A stretch of 64,000 nucleotides of DNA, from the NCBI GenBank assembly GCA_014904845.1, contig MU119246.1, positions 124,001 through 188,000 of the forward strand. The letters run 5' to 3'. The notes beneath the pieces are model-generated. The model had not been told where the DNA came from. It did no database searches and saw only the letters and a list, made by a program, of their open reading frames with translations. Position numbers and translations under genes: made by a program. This document shows, in pieces, positions 1-12,656 of the stretch (position 1 is its first letter; every line of letters starts with the position of its first letter). This stretch comes from Acephala macrosclerotiorum. Its lineage: Eukaryota > Ascomycota > Leotiomycetes > Helotiales > Mollisiaceae.

Positions 1-1598
1 CAGGATTCGGTCCTGGAGAGCCAGAAGAGCCTGGAGGTGGGCCTTTCCCACTCCCGCCATCTCGACGATCTTTATTCCACCAGCGCATTTTCCAAAATCC
101 ACCTGTGGCGTCTTGTGAATATGTAGTTCGTCGCCGGATGGGACGAGCTGTGAAGCCTGGGAACCCGGTTGAGCGTCTTCTTTTCCTTCTACCTAGTGTG
201 TCTCTTCTCAATAACGCCGTGGTTTCGTCTGGGATGTGATCGCTGTCTCCGTCTCCTTGTTTCATGGCTGGGGGAGGGAGGTGGATTGAGGCGCTTCTTC
301 GAGTTGGTAGGCGGGATGGCGAGGGAGATTTCGTGTTATCATCTTCGAGTTCGCCCCAGATTTCGTCGGCTTCTGTGAGGCGGACTAATTTTCGAACGTT
401 TCGAGTTGCGCCTAGCACGGTGTCCATCTTTGTTCGGGGAGTCATGGGCTCGCCGTTTAGGAGAGCTAGGTGTTCGCCTGCGAGGACTGCTTCTTCGTCC
501 GCGCCCAATTCATCTGAGTATTCATCATTGTCCGTGTCTTCTACCAAGCCCAGACCTGGTGCCAAGGCACTTTGTGCGACTGCTGGTTGTGTTTGCTCGT
601 CTGAGAGTCGCCAGGACAGAGCAAGTACGCCAGAGAGGAGGACGACTGTTCCTAAGGCGATGAGTCCGCCATGTAGAGCTGAAAGGCGATCTGTCTGCTT
701 GAAGTAAATGAGCCCGTCAAGGATAGCTATTATGTTATAGATACAGAAGACGAGGGGGTAGAGGACGGATGTAGAGACGAGCTTGAGGCCACGGTGGAGG
801 TAATAGAGCTGTGTAAGGGCGAGAGCGATGAGAGCGAGGAGAATTGCCCAGGATTGCCAGTGGTTGAATTGGTTGACTCGGTCAACAATCGTACGGACAA
901 GTAATTCGACTGCTGATTTGGCAACTAGCAGAGAATGTGCTGATAGGATACCGCTTATGCATCCGTATGCTAGGCCTCGGAAGAGTCGTATTCGAGGACT
1001 TGAGGATATGCTTGGGATTCGAGAGAGGAAACCTGCTATTACGACAATAGCTACCACCAAAAGAAGTTGTAGTACCATCCACACCACGAAGGTTTTCCGT
1101 GCCAGCAGAATCAACAACTGATCCAGAGAATGTGCCGGTTCAGGTATTGCTCCAAAGATTGCAATAAGTATTGCTCCGCTTGAAACCAGAATTGTTCCTC
1201 CTAAAGACCAACGTGTGAATGGTTCCCCCAGAATGACGGTGGCGCAAATCGAATTGAAGACCAGCCCTGAAGCTTGTAAAGTCGAAAGAACGGGCAACGG
1301 TAGTGTTGTTATTTGAATTGTACTCCCGACCAAATTCGATATGATGAACATCGCCATGCCCAGCTGCCATCTCCGCCTCCTGTATGGTGGTCGTCGCACA
1401 TCGTAGGGGTCTTTCTCGTCTTCTAGCAGATGTGATTTTCGTTGCAGAGTAAGTCCAAGGCTTTGTACGCTCGTAGATAGCAGACCAACTAAAATGCCGA
1501 TCTAGAAAACGGTTATTCAAAAGCTGGGGAAGGGGTAAGGTCGAGGGGTTCCTTACTGCTACGCTTCCTCCTGGCGATAGGTCGCCAAGGTTTCCCAT
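1..1598 (-). CDS. NIPA-like (DUF803) magnesium transporter, C-terminus cut by window edge
   Basis: Multi-pass membrane protein of the NIPA/DUF803 family, whose members are linked to Mg2+ transport. Exons are 1598..1557 and 1501..<1, with a 55-nt GT-AG intron. The first 14 residues (MGNLGDLSPGGSVA) join to the first membrane helix (IGILVGLLSTSVQSLGLTLQ). The family signatures SNLVGSTIQITTLPLPVLS and GLVFNSICATVILGEPFTRW are directly readable, followed by further hydrophobic helices to about position 600. From there to position 1 the frame stays open as a polar, charged cytoplasmic tail, so at least 514 residues are visible and the stop lies outside the window. An upstream ATG is followed at once by a TGA, which favours the start chosen. 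The family call is secure. The transported ion is taken from the family. Confidence 0.9.
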
Positions 1599-2104
1599 CA
1601 CGCTGTGACAGTGTCGCAAGGCTTCATTTGGGGAGATGATGGTGTAACCGCGAGCTGAGGATAGTTGTCGAATCGTGGGATATGGCTTGATTTTGTGAGA
1701 GGTGACTGTTTAGCATGATTTATTTTGAATGTACTCGCGGTCAGGTCGAATGACCTGCGTCTCGCTTGGGTACAGCCGCTTTAGCATGAGGCAAGCTGAG
1801 AACAGACTTGACACTATAAATTCATGTAATTGTCCATTTTTAATATAAATAATATGGATTATAAGACCTGCTGCAGAAGCTCAACTAGATGATCTCGTTC
1901 TGTGGCACACTGGATTTTATCTCAGTCATTTCTGAGCAACCCTAGATTGAAACAGAGTCATGTGATTGAAACGCTAATCACCGTCAAGGTTTAGATCATA
2001 GCTTCCCTTATCGCTCACTGCAGCTCAAGCTCTTAAGTCAACATCACAGCTCTGCGCAGCAGCACCCAGCTCCCCTCCAAGCTGCCACCACACCAACCAC
2101 CAAG
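1599..2104. other. Divergent intergenic region, NIPA-like / V-ATPase E
   Basis: About 500 bp between two outward-facing genes, so it should hold both promoters. An AT-rich tract lies near 1835-1860 and a pyrimidine-rich leader runs into the V-ATPase start. I see no other gene. Confidence 0.6.
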
Positions 2105-2906
2105 ATGTCTCAATCCCACGCCTTGTCCGACGACCAAGTACATACTCCAAAGCTTCCCTGCTATGCAATGGCTAACCAAGAGAACCATGGCAGGTCGGAC
2201 AAGAGCTCAAGAAAATGACAGCCTTCATCAAGCAAGAAGCCATGGAAAAAGGCCGCGAAATCGAAATCAAAGCCGACGAAGAATTCGCCATCGAGAAATC
2301 GAAACTCGTCCGTCAGGAAACACAATCTATCGACACGACCTACGAGAAGAAATTCAAGCAAGCACAGATGTCTCAACAGATCACCCGCTCCACCGTTGCC
2401 AACAAGACTCGTCTCAAGGTCCTCTCTGCTCGACAAGAATTGCTTGATGGAATCTTTGAAGCGGCGGAGAAGAAATTGGGTGAAGCGACGAAGGATGAGG
2501 GGAAGTATGAGGGAATTTTGAAGAATCTTGCGTTGGAGGGCTTTTATGCGTTGAATGAGGGGAAGGTGCAGGTTAGGGCGAGGAAGGCTGATTATGAGGT
2601 TGTAAAGAAGGCGTTGAAGGGTGCGTGTGAGGAGTATAAGAAGAATGTTAACAAGGATATTGAGGCTACGATTGATGAGGCGAATCCACTGCCCGAGGGA
2701 ACGTGAGTTATATCTATTCTTGGATGTTAGAGGTGGAGAAGCTAATTGGGAACAGTGCTGGTGGTCTCTCGATTGTGGGTGGTGGTGGAAAGATTGATAT
2801 CAACAATACTTTTGAGGAGAGATTGAAGTTGTTGCAAGATAGCGCTTTGCCAGCAGTACGAACCACACTGTTCGGTAAGAACGAGAACAGAAAGTTCTAT
2901 GATTAA
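2105..2906 (+). CDS. VMA4: V-type H+-ATPase subunit E
   Basis: Subunit E of the vacuolar proton pump. With subunit G it forms the peripheral stalks that hold the catalytic V1 head against rotation. Exons are 2105..2137, 2194..2702 and 2756..2906, giving 230 residues, the usual family length. The N-terminus MSQSHALSDDQ joins VGQELKKMTAFIKQEAMEKG, a typical subunit E start. A long charged helix follows, then the C-terminal globular part with GGLSIVGGGGKIDINNTFEE and DSALPAVRTTLFGKNENRKF. Both introns (56 and 53 nt) are GT-AG and keep the frame. Convergent with the gene on the other strand, about 190 bp away. Confidence 0.96.
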
Positions 2907-3092
2907 TGGGGCTGTACTTGGGCATTGGGATACTGAGCATGGTTTTGCTGCACATTGTTTAAGGCTTTGTAGAGCTGTAGAGCGTGTATGATAAAATGAA
3001 CCTTTCCGAGCTTCGTTTCGAAGCTTTCCTGCAACGAACTTCGTCTTAAATGTACAAGTCTGGGGTATCCTCAAATACATTTCCTTCTGCTC

Positions 3093-5175
3093 CTACTTAT
3101 TAACACTATTATTACCGATATTCTTCATCCTGGACACGAAGCTCGCCATTCCCTTCTTCTCCGATTGCATATCCTCTTCCTTTCTTCCCTTGTCGAGATC
3201 GAACCAGGTATGTGTAGACTTGCGTTTGGTTCTGAGGGTTTCTTTCATCCGATCGCTGACTAAATCTATCATCTCCCTAGCTTCAGTTCTTGAGATGAAA
3301 CCGGCCCCAGGCTGTCCGATACCAGTCAGAATATCTTTGATTGCAGCGCTGAGAGCTTCAACGTCTTCATTGAACTTCTTCTCCACTACTGGATCAGACA
3401 AATCAAGTTTTGTTGAGCGACCGTCGTCGAGAGCGATATCCATGAGCATTATTAGAGCTTTGAGTTCCACGTAGTCAGTTTTGGAAGTTGTGTCAAAGGC
3501 GGGGTCATCCAGACGGCTGATGAAACTGTCTAAGTCCATGATGGAGTGTGAATGAGTTTTGGCGTATTCGATATCGTTGAAGTAAAAGCACATGGCCAAC
3601 CTTCTTCTGAGGTCATGCGTATGGGGATGAATCGAAGATATCACTTCGACCATTTGGAGGCGAAGACTGTGTTCCTCAACGGAAATGAAGAGTACGTTAC
3701 AAATCGAGGCACACTGCAGATTCGTTAGTGGTATAACTCGAGGTAGCTGATTATGCACATACACATTTTGTCCACTCTTCCTCATCAGTGATGCTCAAGC
3801 AAAGTCGATTGATTGTTTCTTGGACTGCATCCAGTATGTCGATGTTCTCGCATACAACTCTGTCCATGCTCATTCGCAGTAACATGCAAATGACACATGC
3901 TTTCGTTGCTGACTGCAACGACTTAGAGAGACGACCAAGAAGCTTGATGACTGAGAGCAAATTTGCCCAGTCTCGACGAGCGTAGGGTGTATCGGCTTTC
4001 TGCACTGGTTTTATCTTCTCGGTGATAATGGTGGCCTGATATGCTGCTGATGCTCCAAGGTTGATGAATAGCGTCTGTATCTTCTTTGGGTCAACTAGAT
4101 GTCTGACTTGCTCAGAAGAAGCCTTCAGTATGTTGGTATATGAATTGCGAAGCGGTTCGCTTGAGTCGTAGCATATCTCGTCCAGCATCCACAGGAACAA
4201 CTCATCCGGTAGCTGCTTGCCGAACCTGATCATATCCTCAGCAAAGCCAGAGATGAACGTTTGGTACCTCATGTTTGGATCCACAAGCTCAGCCTCCCAG
4301 CTCTCTGGAATCGAAGCAACCGGAAAAGGTACTTGTCTAGCTGGCGATGAATGCGTATCGAAGAAGTACCAGCGGCTCTCAGTTATAGTAGCTTCCGTTC
4401 TCTTCATGGCGCGCTTGACTTTGTTGGCACCGCCGTCCTCTCTCTCACCCACGACAGATTCCAATAATGTCTCATGCGCAAATTCGGATGGCTTTTTGGC
4501 GATGTCATTGTGGAACATTGGATGGTCCTCTTCACTCTTGTTCCGAGCCGCAAGCATTGCCTTGACTCTCTTAGAACTGGCTTCAGTTGCTTCATCTTCT
4601 TCCACATGACTGATGAGTGTTTTCAAGTCGTATTTGTATTTCGGTAAGACCGCTAATGGTGATGAATGGAAATCATAGGTGCTTTTCTGTTTCTTTGAGG
4701 CAGCGGGTGTAGATGGTGCTTGGCCATCATTTGCTTGTCCAGTCCGTTCAGAGTTTCTTTTAGCCAAGAAGGATGAGAGATCCTCTAGAGAGCTTTCCGA
4801 ATCTTCGTCCTCGTTGTCAGAGTTTTGAATGACTCGTTCCTTGTCGAAGGCGCGGGATAATGACAATGGTACACTTTCTTTCTCTGGGGGATCGGACAAA
4901 ATACTGCTGGACGTCGGGGATAAGCTCAGAGATTGTTCCCGCTGATCCGAACTCTTAGATGCCGAGGATGGTGTCTGAGCGATTTGAGGCTTCGAGATTG
5001 TTTGTCTGGGTGAATTTGAGGCTCTTATTGTCGCTGCCGTCCCATCTGAGACTTGAGGTGCTGGGGAGGTCCCAGAAACGGAAGGCGATTGAAGTGCTGG
5101 TGCCGGAGTTGGAGGCTTCACGACGAGTTGGGCAGGCTTGAAAAAGTCGCGAATTGACTTGTTCGACTTCGACAT
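3093..5175 (-). CDS. Probable Smc5/6-associated protein (Nse6/SLF2, CANIN-type)
   Basis: Two exons, 5175..3763 and 3713..3093, separated by a 49-nt intron; 677 residues. The first ~160 residues are disordered and rich in Ser, Pro and acidic stretches. Residues 6-13 read SIRDFFKP, close to a PIP-box (two aromatics after a hydrophobic), suggesting a PCNA or similar docking site. From about residue 250 the protein is helical and folded, including DELFLWMLDEICYDSSEPLRNSY, which resembles the fungal CANIN domain of Nse6/SLF2 proteins that load Smc5/6 at damaged DNA. An ATG 10 codons upstream (5205) is possible, but the start at 5175 places the PIP-like motif at the extreme N-terminus. The family call rests on resemblance and could be wrong; a nuclear DNA-repair role is an inference. 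Confidence 0.5.
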
Positions 5176-6878
5176 GATGCCGGAGCTGAGGGCTAGAACA
5201 GACAATTTCGCGTTGTGATGGTCTATGACATACCGAGCAGATCGTAGGGCTGTCGTGCGTAGAGTGGGACGCGAAATCGCCTACGGAATCGCGTCGCGGT
5301 TTCTTCACGTGAATTTTCCAAAAACTTCACGACCCCTCGTCATCGATGAACAGGGATGTATTTTCGGATTGGCGTTACGGGATGAATTATGAACGAAGTT
5401 TCACGCGAATCGCCTGAGAGCAAAAACACGATGCAAGGCTGCGGCGGGTTTGGATCTCCCACCTGCTCCTTGCCTCAAGGTTGTTGCATGTTTGCAACAA
5501 GATGACCGAGCGATTGCAGCAGAAGATGTCCAGCCTTGATTCGCCGGGTCACACCTGTCAAGCAGTTCCGACTGCATGGGAAGTTAGAAGAAACGGAAAG
5601 CAGTCCAACTGTTCGGGAGACCTTCATATCCGCTTGACATAAATTTGTCAGGCTCGCTCATCGGCTCTTGAACGTGACGTGAAAGGACGACCAAGCCTCT
5701 TGGCGTTTGTCCATTCCTCCATTTGAACATTTCCCCCGCTGTACCGGACTCGGATTTAACAGTCCGCCCAGAGTTAAATGAAGCGATACGGCTCGACACG
5801 ATTCCCATTGATGTGTACGTGGAGGTGCCTATTTGGGATAGGAGACGAGTCTTCTAAGCCATCAGACCCTGCATATTGAGGGGCACGCAAATTATGGTCA
5901 TCGTGAACGACGCTGCGACGCGAGCCCCTTTTGAAGTTCCAAGAACTTCTCGAGTGCGCTTCTTCATGGAGGTTTTCGTGTTTGATGCTTACTCCGACGG
6001 CTGTCAGAGGGTGTCATTGGATAGCAGCATTGGCCCTGAATTGCCCGCTTGCATTTCTCCAAGTGATATCAGTGGCTCAAGGAGAGATGGAAACGTGCCG
6101 AAGCATACACCAGCGCTGGACTGAGCCACCAGCTGCTTAGATCTCACCGATGGGCGTCTTGATTACAGTGTATGTAAGATAGCTAGGATCAAAGACTGTG
6201 CTTGGTGAGCACACTGCCTTCCTGACGGTAGCTGCAAATCGCCGCTCCTTCGAGATACAAAGTGAACCAAACCGACTCCAGAAATAATAACCAACAGAGA
6301 ACTGCAAATCCGTGCCTTCCATCTCACTCGGCCAGTTCATCCTGTCCATCCATTCGAGGATTGGTAAGGTCAAAAACAACCATCGTAATCGACACGGGTA
6401 ACGGGTTTCGGGGCCCAGCCAACCTTCCGCCGCTGCTGAGTAACCAGCCCGCAGGGGACTTTCTCACAGCGCCAAACATTCTACCAACAATACACTCCCA
6501 ATTGAGGCCTTTTTTGATACTCAATTCAATTGTGCTCTCCGACAATCCCGTAGGCCTTTGATATCGCTACGGCCGATTTGTCTTCGCTTTCTTCTTTCTC
6601 CTTCTGCGCCCGAGATATTGTGGAAGCGACGCGATCCGACACATCCGGTCTCCATAGTACCTAGGCGAAATTCCCGCTGGAGTCTTTTGGATCGTCAGCA
6701 ACTCGAGGACAACGTTGTCACATACACGAAAGAAGGTTCGAAATTGAATACCTGCTGGAATAAGGATATCCCTCCTCGAAGCAAGAAGATATCCGAGGAC
6801 TGTGGTCGGAGAAGGCTGGAGGACAAGTTATTTCTCCCTGAGGGGGCCTCGCCCATACTCACCTCCTAATTTATCGCC
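5176..6878. other. Long divergent intergenic region, Nse6-like / flippase
   Basis: About 1.7 kb without a supportable gene; open frames here are short. It must contain both promoters and probably a long flippase leader. A perfect 8-bp inverted repeat with a 4-nt spacer sits at 5481-5500. Confidence 0.5.
5481..5500. repeat. Short perfect inverted repeat
   Basis: Arms TTGTTGCA and TGCAACAA are separated by TGTT. It lies about 300 bp upstream of the Nse6-like start. It could be a dimeric transcription-factor site or a small hairpin, or chance. Confidence 0.4.
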
Positions 6879-9800
6879 ATGGCACTCTCTGCCTATTCAG
6901 AACCGGACGATGTACCCAATCCTACGAAGAAGTTGAGATGGGCGACACAGAGGTTAAAGGGCAAGAGCGGGAACAAAAAGCGAGGGTCGATATTAGGACG
7001 ATTAGGTCATAAAGGCTCGCAGAGCAGCGAGAAGAAAAGGGATTCAGCTGGTGCAGATTCGATGGGCACCGATCTTGGCGGAATCACGGAAGAACCAGAA
7101 CCTGGTGACGAGGACGAGACAACAGGGAGTAATGAAGATGATCGCGATGGGCAGGGTCCACGAACAGTCTACTTCAACCAACCTCTACCACCGGATGCCG
7201 TGGACGAACAGGGTCATCCACTCAAACATTACCGAAGAAACAAGATCAGGACGGCGAGATACACACCTATCAGTTTCGTACCAAAGAATTTGTGGTATCA
7301 ATTCCACAACATTGCCAATGTTTACTTCTTATTCCTTATCATCTTGACAGTAAGCTAGAGTTTACCTTTGCTCACTCCTGTGCTAATATCTTTGTAGTTC
7401 TTTAGCATCTTTGGAGCATCCAATCCAGGACTAAACGCTGTACCGCTGATTGTCATTGTTGTTATCACAGCAATCAAAGACGCGATCGAAGATTATCGAC
7501 GGACAATCCTTGACATTGAGCTGAACAACTCTCCTGTACATCGATTAGTGGACTGGAACAATGTCAACGTCAGTGAGGACGATGTATCGTTATGGAGGAG
7601 GTTCAAGAAAGCATGCACTCGTGGGGTTGTTACTATTTGGGGAAAGATGAAGAAGAATAAGAAGCTACCAGGAAAAGAATACGCAGAACGAGCGCTTGAT
7701 GAGCCAAGAGAATCCTACGAGACGAGGCCTACTGGAGACAGACGAGTCTCGGCTTTTTCTGCCAACACCGAGCGGACCTCTTTCGCCTCAGCCCGCGAGA
7801 ACATCCAAATGACACCGGTTCCATCACCAGGAATACCTCGAGACGAAAATTTGCACGTTCCTGACCGGGAGCGCCCTAAGACAGCCTTCTCTTACGAGGG
7901 TGGTGATGGGCCTGTTGTTAAAAATTTCGGCAACTTGATAAACTCAAGTCTTCCAGTCACTGGGGCTCCACGATTCCATAGTGATTATTGGAAGAATGTT
8001 AAGGTTGGCGATTTTGTGCGAATCTACAATGATGACCAGATTCCAGCTGATGTTGTCATTTTGTCAACCTCAGACCCTGATGGAGCTTGTTATGTGGAGA
8101 CCAAGAATCTGGACGGAGAGACCAATCTCAAGGTCAGGCACGCACTTCGAAGTGGCAGGAAGATCAAGCACGCTCGCGATTGTGAACGGACTCAATTTAT
8201 CATCGAGAGCGAGGCACCACAACCAAATCTGTACCAGTACAGTGCTGTTGCACGTTGGACACAGCAAAATTCCAAACATCCAGATGCACCAAGCGAACCT
8301 ATGGCCGAACCGATCTCCATCAACAACTTGCTTCTCCGAGGCTGTAACTTGCGAAACACCGACTGGATTCTCGGTGTTGTTGTCTACACTGGATTTGATA
8401 CAAAGATCATGATGAATGCTGGTATCACCCCCAGCAAACGATCGAGAATTGCAAGAGAACTGAACTGGAACGTCATCTACAACTTCATCATTTTGCTGGT
8501 GATGTGTTTCGTGGCTGGACTGACTGAAGGTCTTTACTGGGCTGAGGGCGGCAATTCTTTGGATTTCTTCGAATTTGGTTCTATAGGAGGCAAACCGTCT
8601 CTTGATGGATTTATCACCTTCTGGGCCGCAGTTATTCTGTTCCAGAACTTGGTGCCCATCTCTCTCTACATCTCGATCGAAATCGTCAAAACTTGCCAGG
8701 CGTTCTTCATTTACAGCGACACGGAAATGTACTACGAGAAGATTGATTACCCTTGTACTCCAAAGTCTTGGAACATTTCCGATGACTTGGGACAGATTGA
8801 GTATATCTTTTCCGATAAGACCGGTACATTAACTCAAAATGTTATGGAATTCAAGAAAGCTACCATCAATGGAGTTCCCTACGGCGAAGCATACACAGAA
8901 GCCCAAGCTGGTATGCAGAAGCGACAGGGAATTGATGTTGAGAAAGAGTCCGCGCGAGCATATGAACAGATCGCACAGGCACGTGTCAAGATGCTGGCTG
9001 ACATCAGGAGAATTTACGACAACCCGTATCTTCACGATGATGAATTGACGTTTGTTGCGCCAGACTTCATCACTGATCTTTCTGGAGAGTCCGGGAGGGA
9101 ACAACAGCTGGCCAATGAACAATTTATGCTGGCTCTTGCGCTCTGTCACACAGTCATTGCCGACACCGTCCCAGGAGACCCGCCCCGCATTGAGTTTAGA
9201 GCCCAATCTCCCGATGAGGCTGCCTTGGTAGCTACCGCACGCGATGTTGGCTACACGGTTCTCGGTAATTCGTCAGATGGTATCCGCTTGAACATTCAAG
9301 GCGAGGATCGTTCTTTCAAGGTTCTGAACACACTTGAATTCAATTCTACGAGGAAGAGAATGAGTGCTATCATCCGAATGCCTGACAACAAAATCATTCT
9401 CTTCTGCAAAGGTGCAGACAGTATCATCTACTCTCGATTAAAAAAGGGAGAGCAGTCCGAACTTCGCCGATCTACAGCTGAGCATCTCGAGATGTTCGCT
9501 CGAGAAGGTCTGAGAACACTTTGTATAGCACAAAAAGAGCTGGGTGAACAGGAGTATCAACAGTGGAACAGAGACCATGAGATCGCTGCCTCGGCCATTC
9601 AAGATCGAGAAGATAAGTTAGAAGCAGTTGCAGATCTGATTGAGCGTGATCTCACGTTGCTAGGAGGCACTGCTATCGAAGATCGTTTGCAAGAGGGAGT
9701 TCCAGATACTATTGCTCTCCTTGCCGAGGCTGGTATTAAACTTTGGGTTTTGACTGGGGACAAGGTCGAGACCGCCATCAACATTGGATTTTCTTGCAAT

Positions 9801-11477
9801 CTCCTCAATAACGACATGGAACTCATCGTTTTCAAGGTTGATGATGAGTCGGTGGACAGTGCTGAGGCCGAGCTCGACAAGCATCTAGCGACTTTCAATA
9901 TGACAGGTTCTGATGCAGAACTTGCTGCTGCAAGAAAGAGTCACGAGCCACCTGCGCCAACTCATGCTATTGTCATCGACGGAGACTCCCTCAAGCTAGT
10001 CCTCGATGAACGGTTACGTCAAAAGTTCCTTCTGCTTTGCAAGCAGTGCAAGTCAGTATTGTGCTGCCGAGTAAGCCCAGCACAGAAGGCCGCGGTTGTC
10101 TCTATGGTCAAAGGAGGCCTTGATGTTATGACCCTCTCTATCGGAGACGGAGCAAATGACGTCGCAATGATCCAGGAGGCTGATGTTGGTGTGGGTATTG
10201 CCGGTGAGGAAGGCCGACAAGCCGTCATGTCTGCCGATTATGCCATTGGTCAATTCAGGTTCCTTCAGAGATTGGTCCTTGTCCATGGCCGTTGGTCATA
10301 CCGTCGGTTAGGAGAGATGATCGCCAATTTTTTCTACAAGAACATAGTGTGGACGTTCACCATTTTCTGGTACCAGATCTATTGCAGTTTCGACATGACC
10401 TACCTCTACGATTATACCTATATTCTGCTCTTCAATTTGGCCTTCACTTCTTTACCGGTCATCTTCATGGGTGTTTTGGATCAAGATGTCAATGATAAGG
10501 TGTCTCTAGCAGTCCCGCAACTCTACCGCCGTGGTATTGAGCGAAAGGAATGGACACAGACAAAGTTCTGGTAAGAAGATCCAAGCTCAGACCGCTTCAC
10601 ATTTCAATACTAACACAATCTTAGGCTCTACATGTTTGACGGCCTTTATCAGTCGGTGATATGCTTCTTCATGGCGTACCTACTTTTCCGCCCAGCCAAC
10701 TTCGTCACGGAAAATGGTCTCAACATCGACGATCGAGAGCGCTTCGGTGTCTTCATCGCACCTGCAGCCATCATTGCCATCAATCTATACATTCTTCTCA
10801 ACACTTACCGATGGGATTGGCTTATGACACTGCTTGTGGCTATTAGTGTCCTACTTCTGTGGTTTTGGACCGGGGTCTACTCGGCTTTCAAGTCGTCGGA
10901 TTACTTCTACAAAGCCGCCTCTCAAGCCTTCGGACAAGCGACGTTTTGGGCAGTCACGTTTCTGTCGTCGATTCTCGCCCTCATGCCCCGATTCTGCGTC
11001 AAAGTCGTTCAGAAGATCTACTTCCCTTATGACGTCGACATCATTCGCGAGCAAGTCCGCCAAGGGAAGTTCGCCTACCTTGATGTCGATACAAATACCG
11101 CCGGCGATATCTCGAAGGAGTCTTCTACAACATTTTCTGACATCGCAAAGCCGAGTAAGCACACCCACTATCCGAGCCTTGATGAAGACCAACGGCCCAT
11201 TTACCCCCCTTCAGTTGCACCTACTGCCACCACACACAACCCCCGAAGTCAGAACGGCAGCGACGGAACCGATTTCACGCGACATCGAGCCTCGATCGAG
11301 CAATTACCAACCGCCCGTCCATCAATGGACCGAGCGAGACCATCATACGATAGAATGCGAGTCTCAATGGACCGTATTCGCCCGTCGTACGAACAAAGTA
11401 ACGACTTCACCTCGGCAGCTATGTTGACTCGGTTAGAGTCAAGTCACTCCGGTCCAATACGAAGTAGGAGAGAATAG
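6879..11477 (+). CDS. P4-type ATPase, phospholipid flippase (Dnf1/DnfA-like)
   Basis: Flips aminophospholipids to the cytoplasmic leaflet at the plasma membrane and late Golgi, supporting vesicle budding and polarised growth. Exons are 6879..7349, 7398..10570 and 10625..11477; 1498 residues. Visible features in order are a charged N-tail; NKIRTARYTPISFVPKNLW just before the first helix; the P4 actuator motif DGETNLK (~395); the PISLYISIEIVK helix; the phosphorylation site DKTGTLT (Asp ~630); the hinge GDGANDV (~1072); and paired C-terminal helices. The 'DGET' form of the actuator motif is the P4 hallmark. The tail contains a short repeating RPSYDR/VSMDR pattern that may be phosphorylated. The N-terminal sequence matches filamentous-fungal DnfA more than DnfB or Drs2. 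It partners in yeast with a Cdc50-family subunit, not seen here. Confidence 0.95.
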
Positions 11478-12656
11478 TCTCCCAATATCTTCTAACGACC
11501 TACGAATTCGACCCCCGAAGGCACCCGGGGTTTGTACAGTACACACTTGTCGTCTCTTTTGTTGATAAAAGGAGATCTCGAAGCATTACGATTTGCATGA
11601 GGGATCTATGGACTGGTTTTCAGCATTTGTTTTTCTTTCCGCAGCGGCGTTAGGGAGTTTCATGAGGCCGGAGGGTTCTTCACCACAGCTATAGTTGAAT
11701 TGCAACTGGATTTTAGCATGCGCCTGATTTGGGAGATGCCTTTTAGATCTCTCCTTTTCTGATGAAGTCGTAAGAAGACGGAAGGAAGCAGATAGTGAAT
11801 ATGGAATGAGTTCTGTATATAAGCCGTTGAGTGAGATAATGCACAAAGTCTAAGAGATGCCAGCGCTTCCATTGATCATGTATGAAGTTTTGCAGTGATA
11901 TTCTAAGAACAATTCTGGTTGCGGGGAACAATTAGATCAAAGCCAAAGTATCTTATAAATATACCGTAATTGCTCCTTCCAGCACTATTTCAAGCCTATT
12001 CACCTGAGGCAGATGCGTTGGTGAATCAGTCAACGATAGCAAATCTCATAACTCTCGCCGATGAGACAAGGTAATCTTACCTATGCAACGTGACTATAAG
12101 TGTATTTGAATCTACATAACCATCCGCAAACTTGACATGATGCAACCTCATAAACAAACACAGTGAATGCCCTGGAATATTTTGTTCAATTTGAATCATA
12201 CATAAAATTTCCTCAAGCAATATTTTCCTCTTCACCTTGGGCTTTGAGACAGAGCCTCGCCAGTAGCCTCGTTTTAGCGCAAGGCTGTTGACAGGGGTCG
12301 TTCGCGCTTCTCGTCGACCTTTAAAAGATACCGCATCTACAGACAAAGATTCTAGACTCCACATACAAGTACAACTTTCAAGAATGATCTTATGTGGCAC
12401 GACATATTGATGTGATTCACCTGTACTTTCAATCGCACGATCCAGCTTTTTACAAAACCCTCTCGCACTTGCTTTCCTTTCTTCCTCGTCATTCCGCAAT
12501 ACTAGCAACCACCACCCACATACACCTCCGCAGACTTCCAGCCAGATCAAGACTTGTGTCCTTCGTGCGCTATCGCTAGATCGCAAACAGATTTGCCTTC
12601 CGCAAGTAAGACTTTTGAACAGATGATGTCCTTATAGGATACAACAATCAATCACC
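11478..12656. other. Intergenic region, flippase 3' end to SEN1 promoter
   Basis: About 1.2 kb. A 169-codon open frame on the minus strand (12586..12077) has no recognisable domain and an unconvincing composition, so I do not call it. The last 200 bp are the presumptive SEN1 leader, pyrimidine-rich near 12470-12500. Confidence 0.5.

Noticed and set aside
12077..12586. 169-codon minus-strand frame upstream of SEN1
   Set aside because: No domain or family resemblance, unconvincing composition, and it sits in the expected SEN1 promoter and leader.
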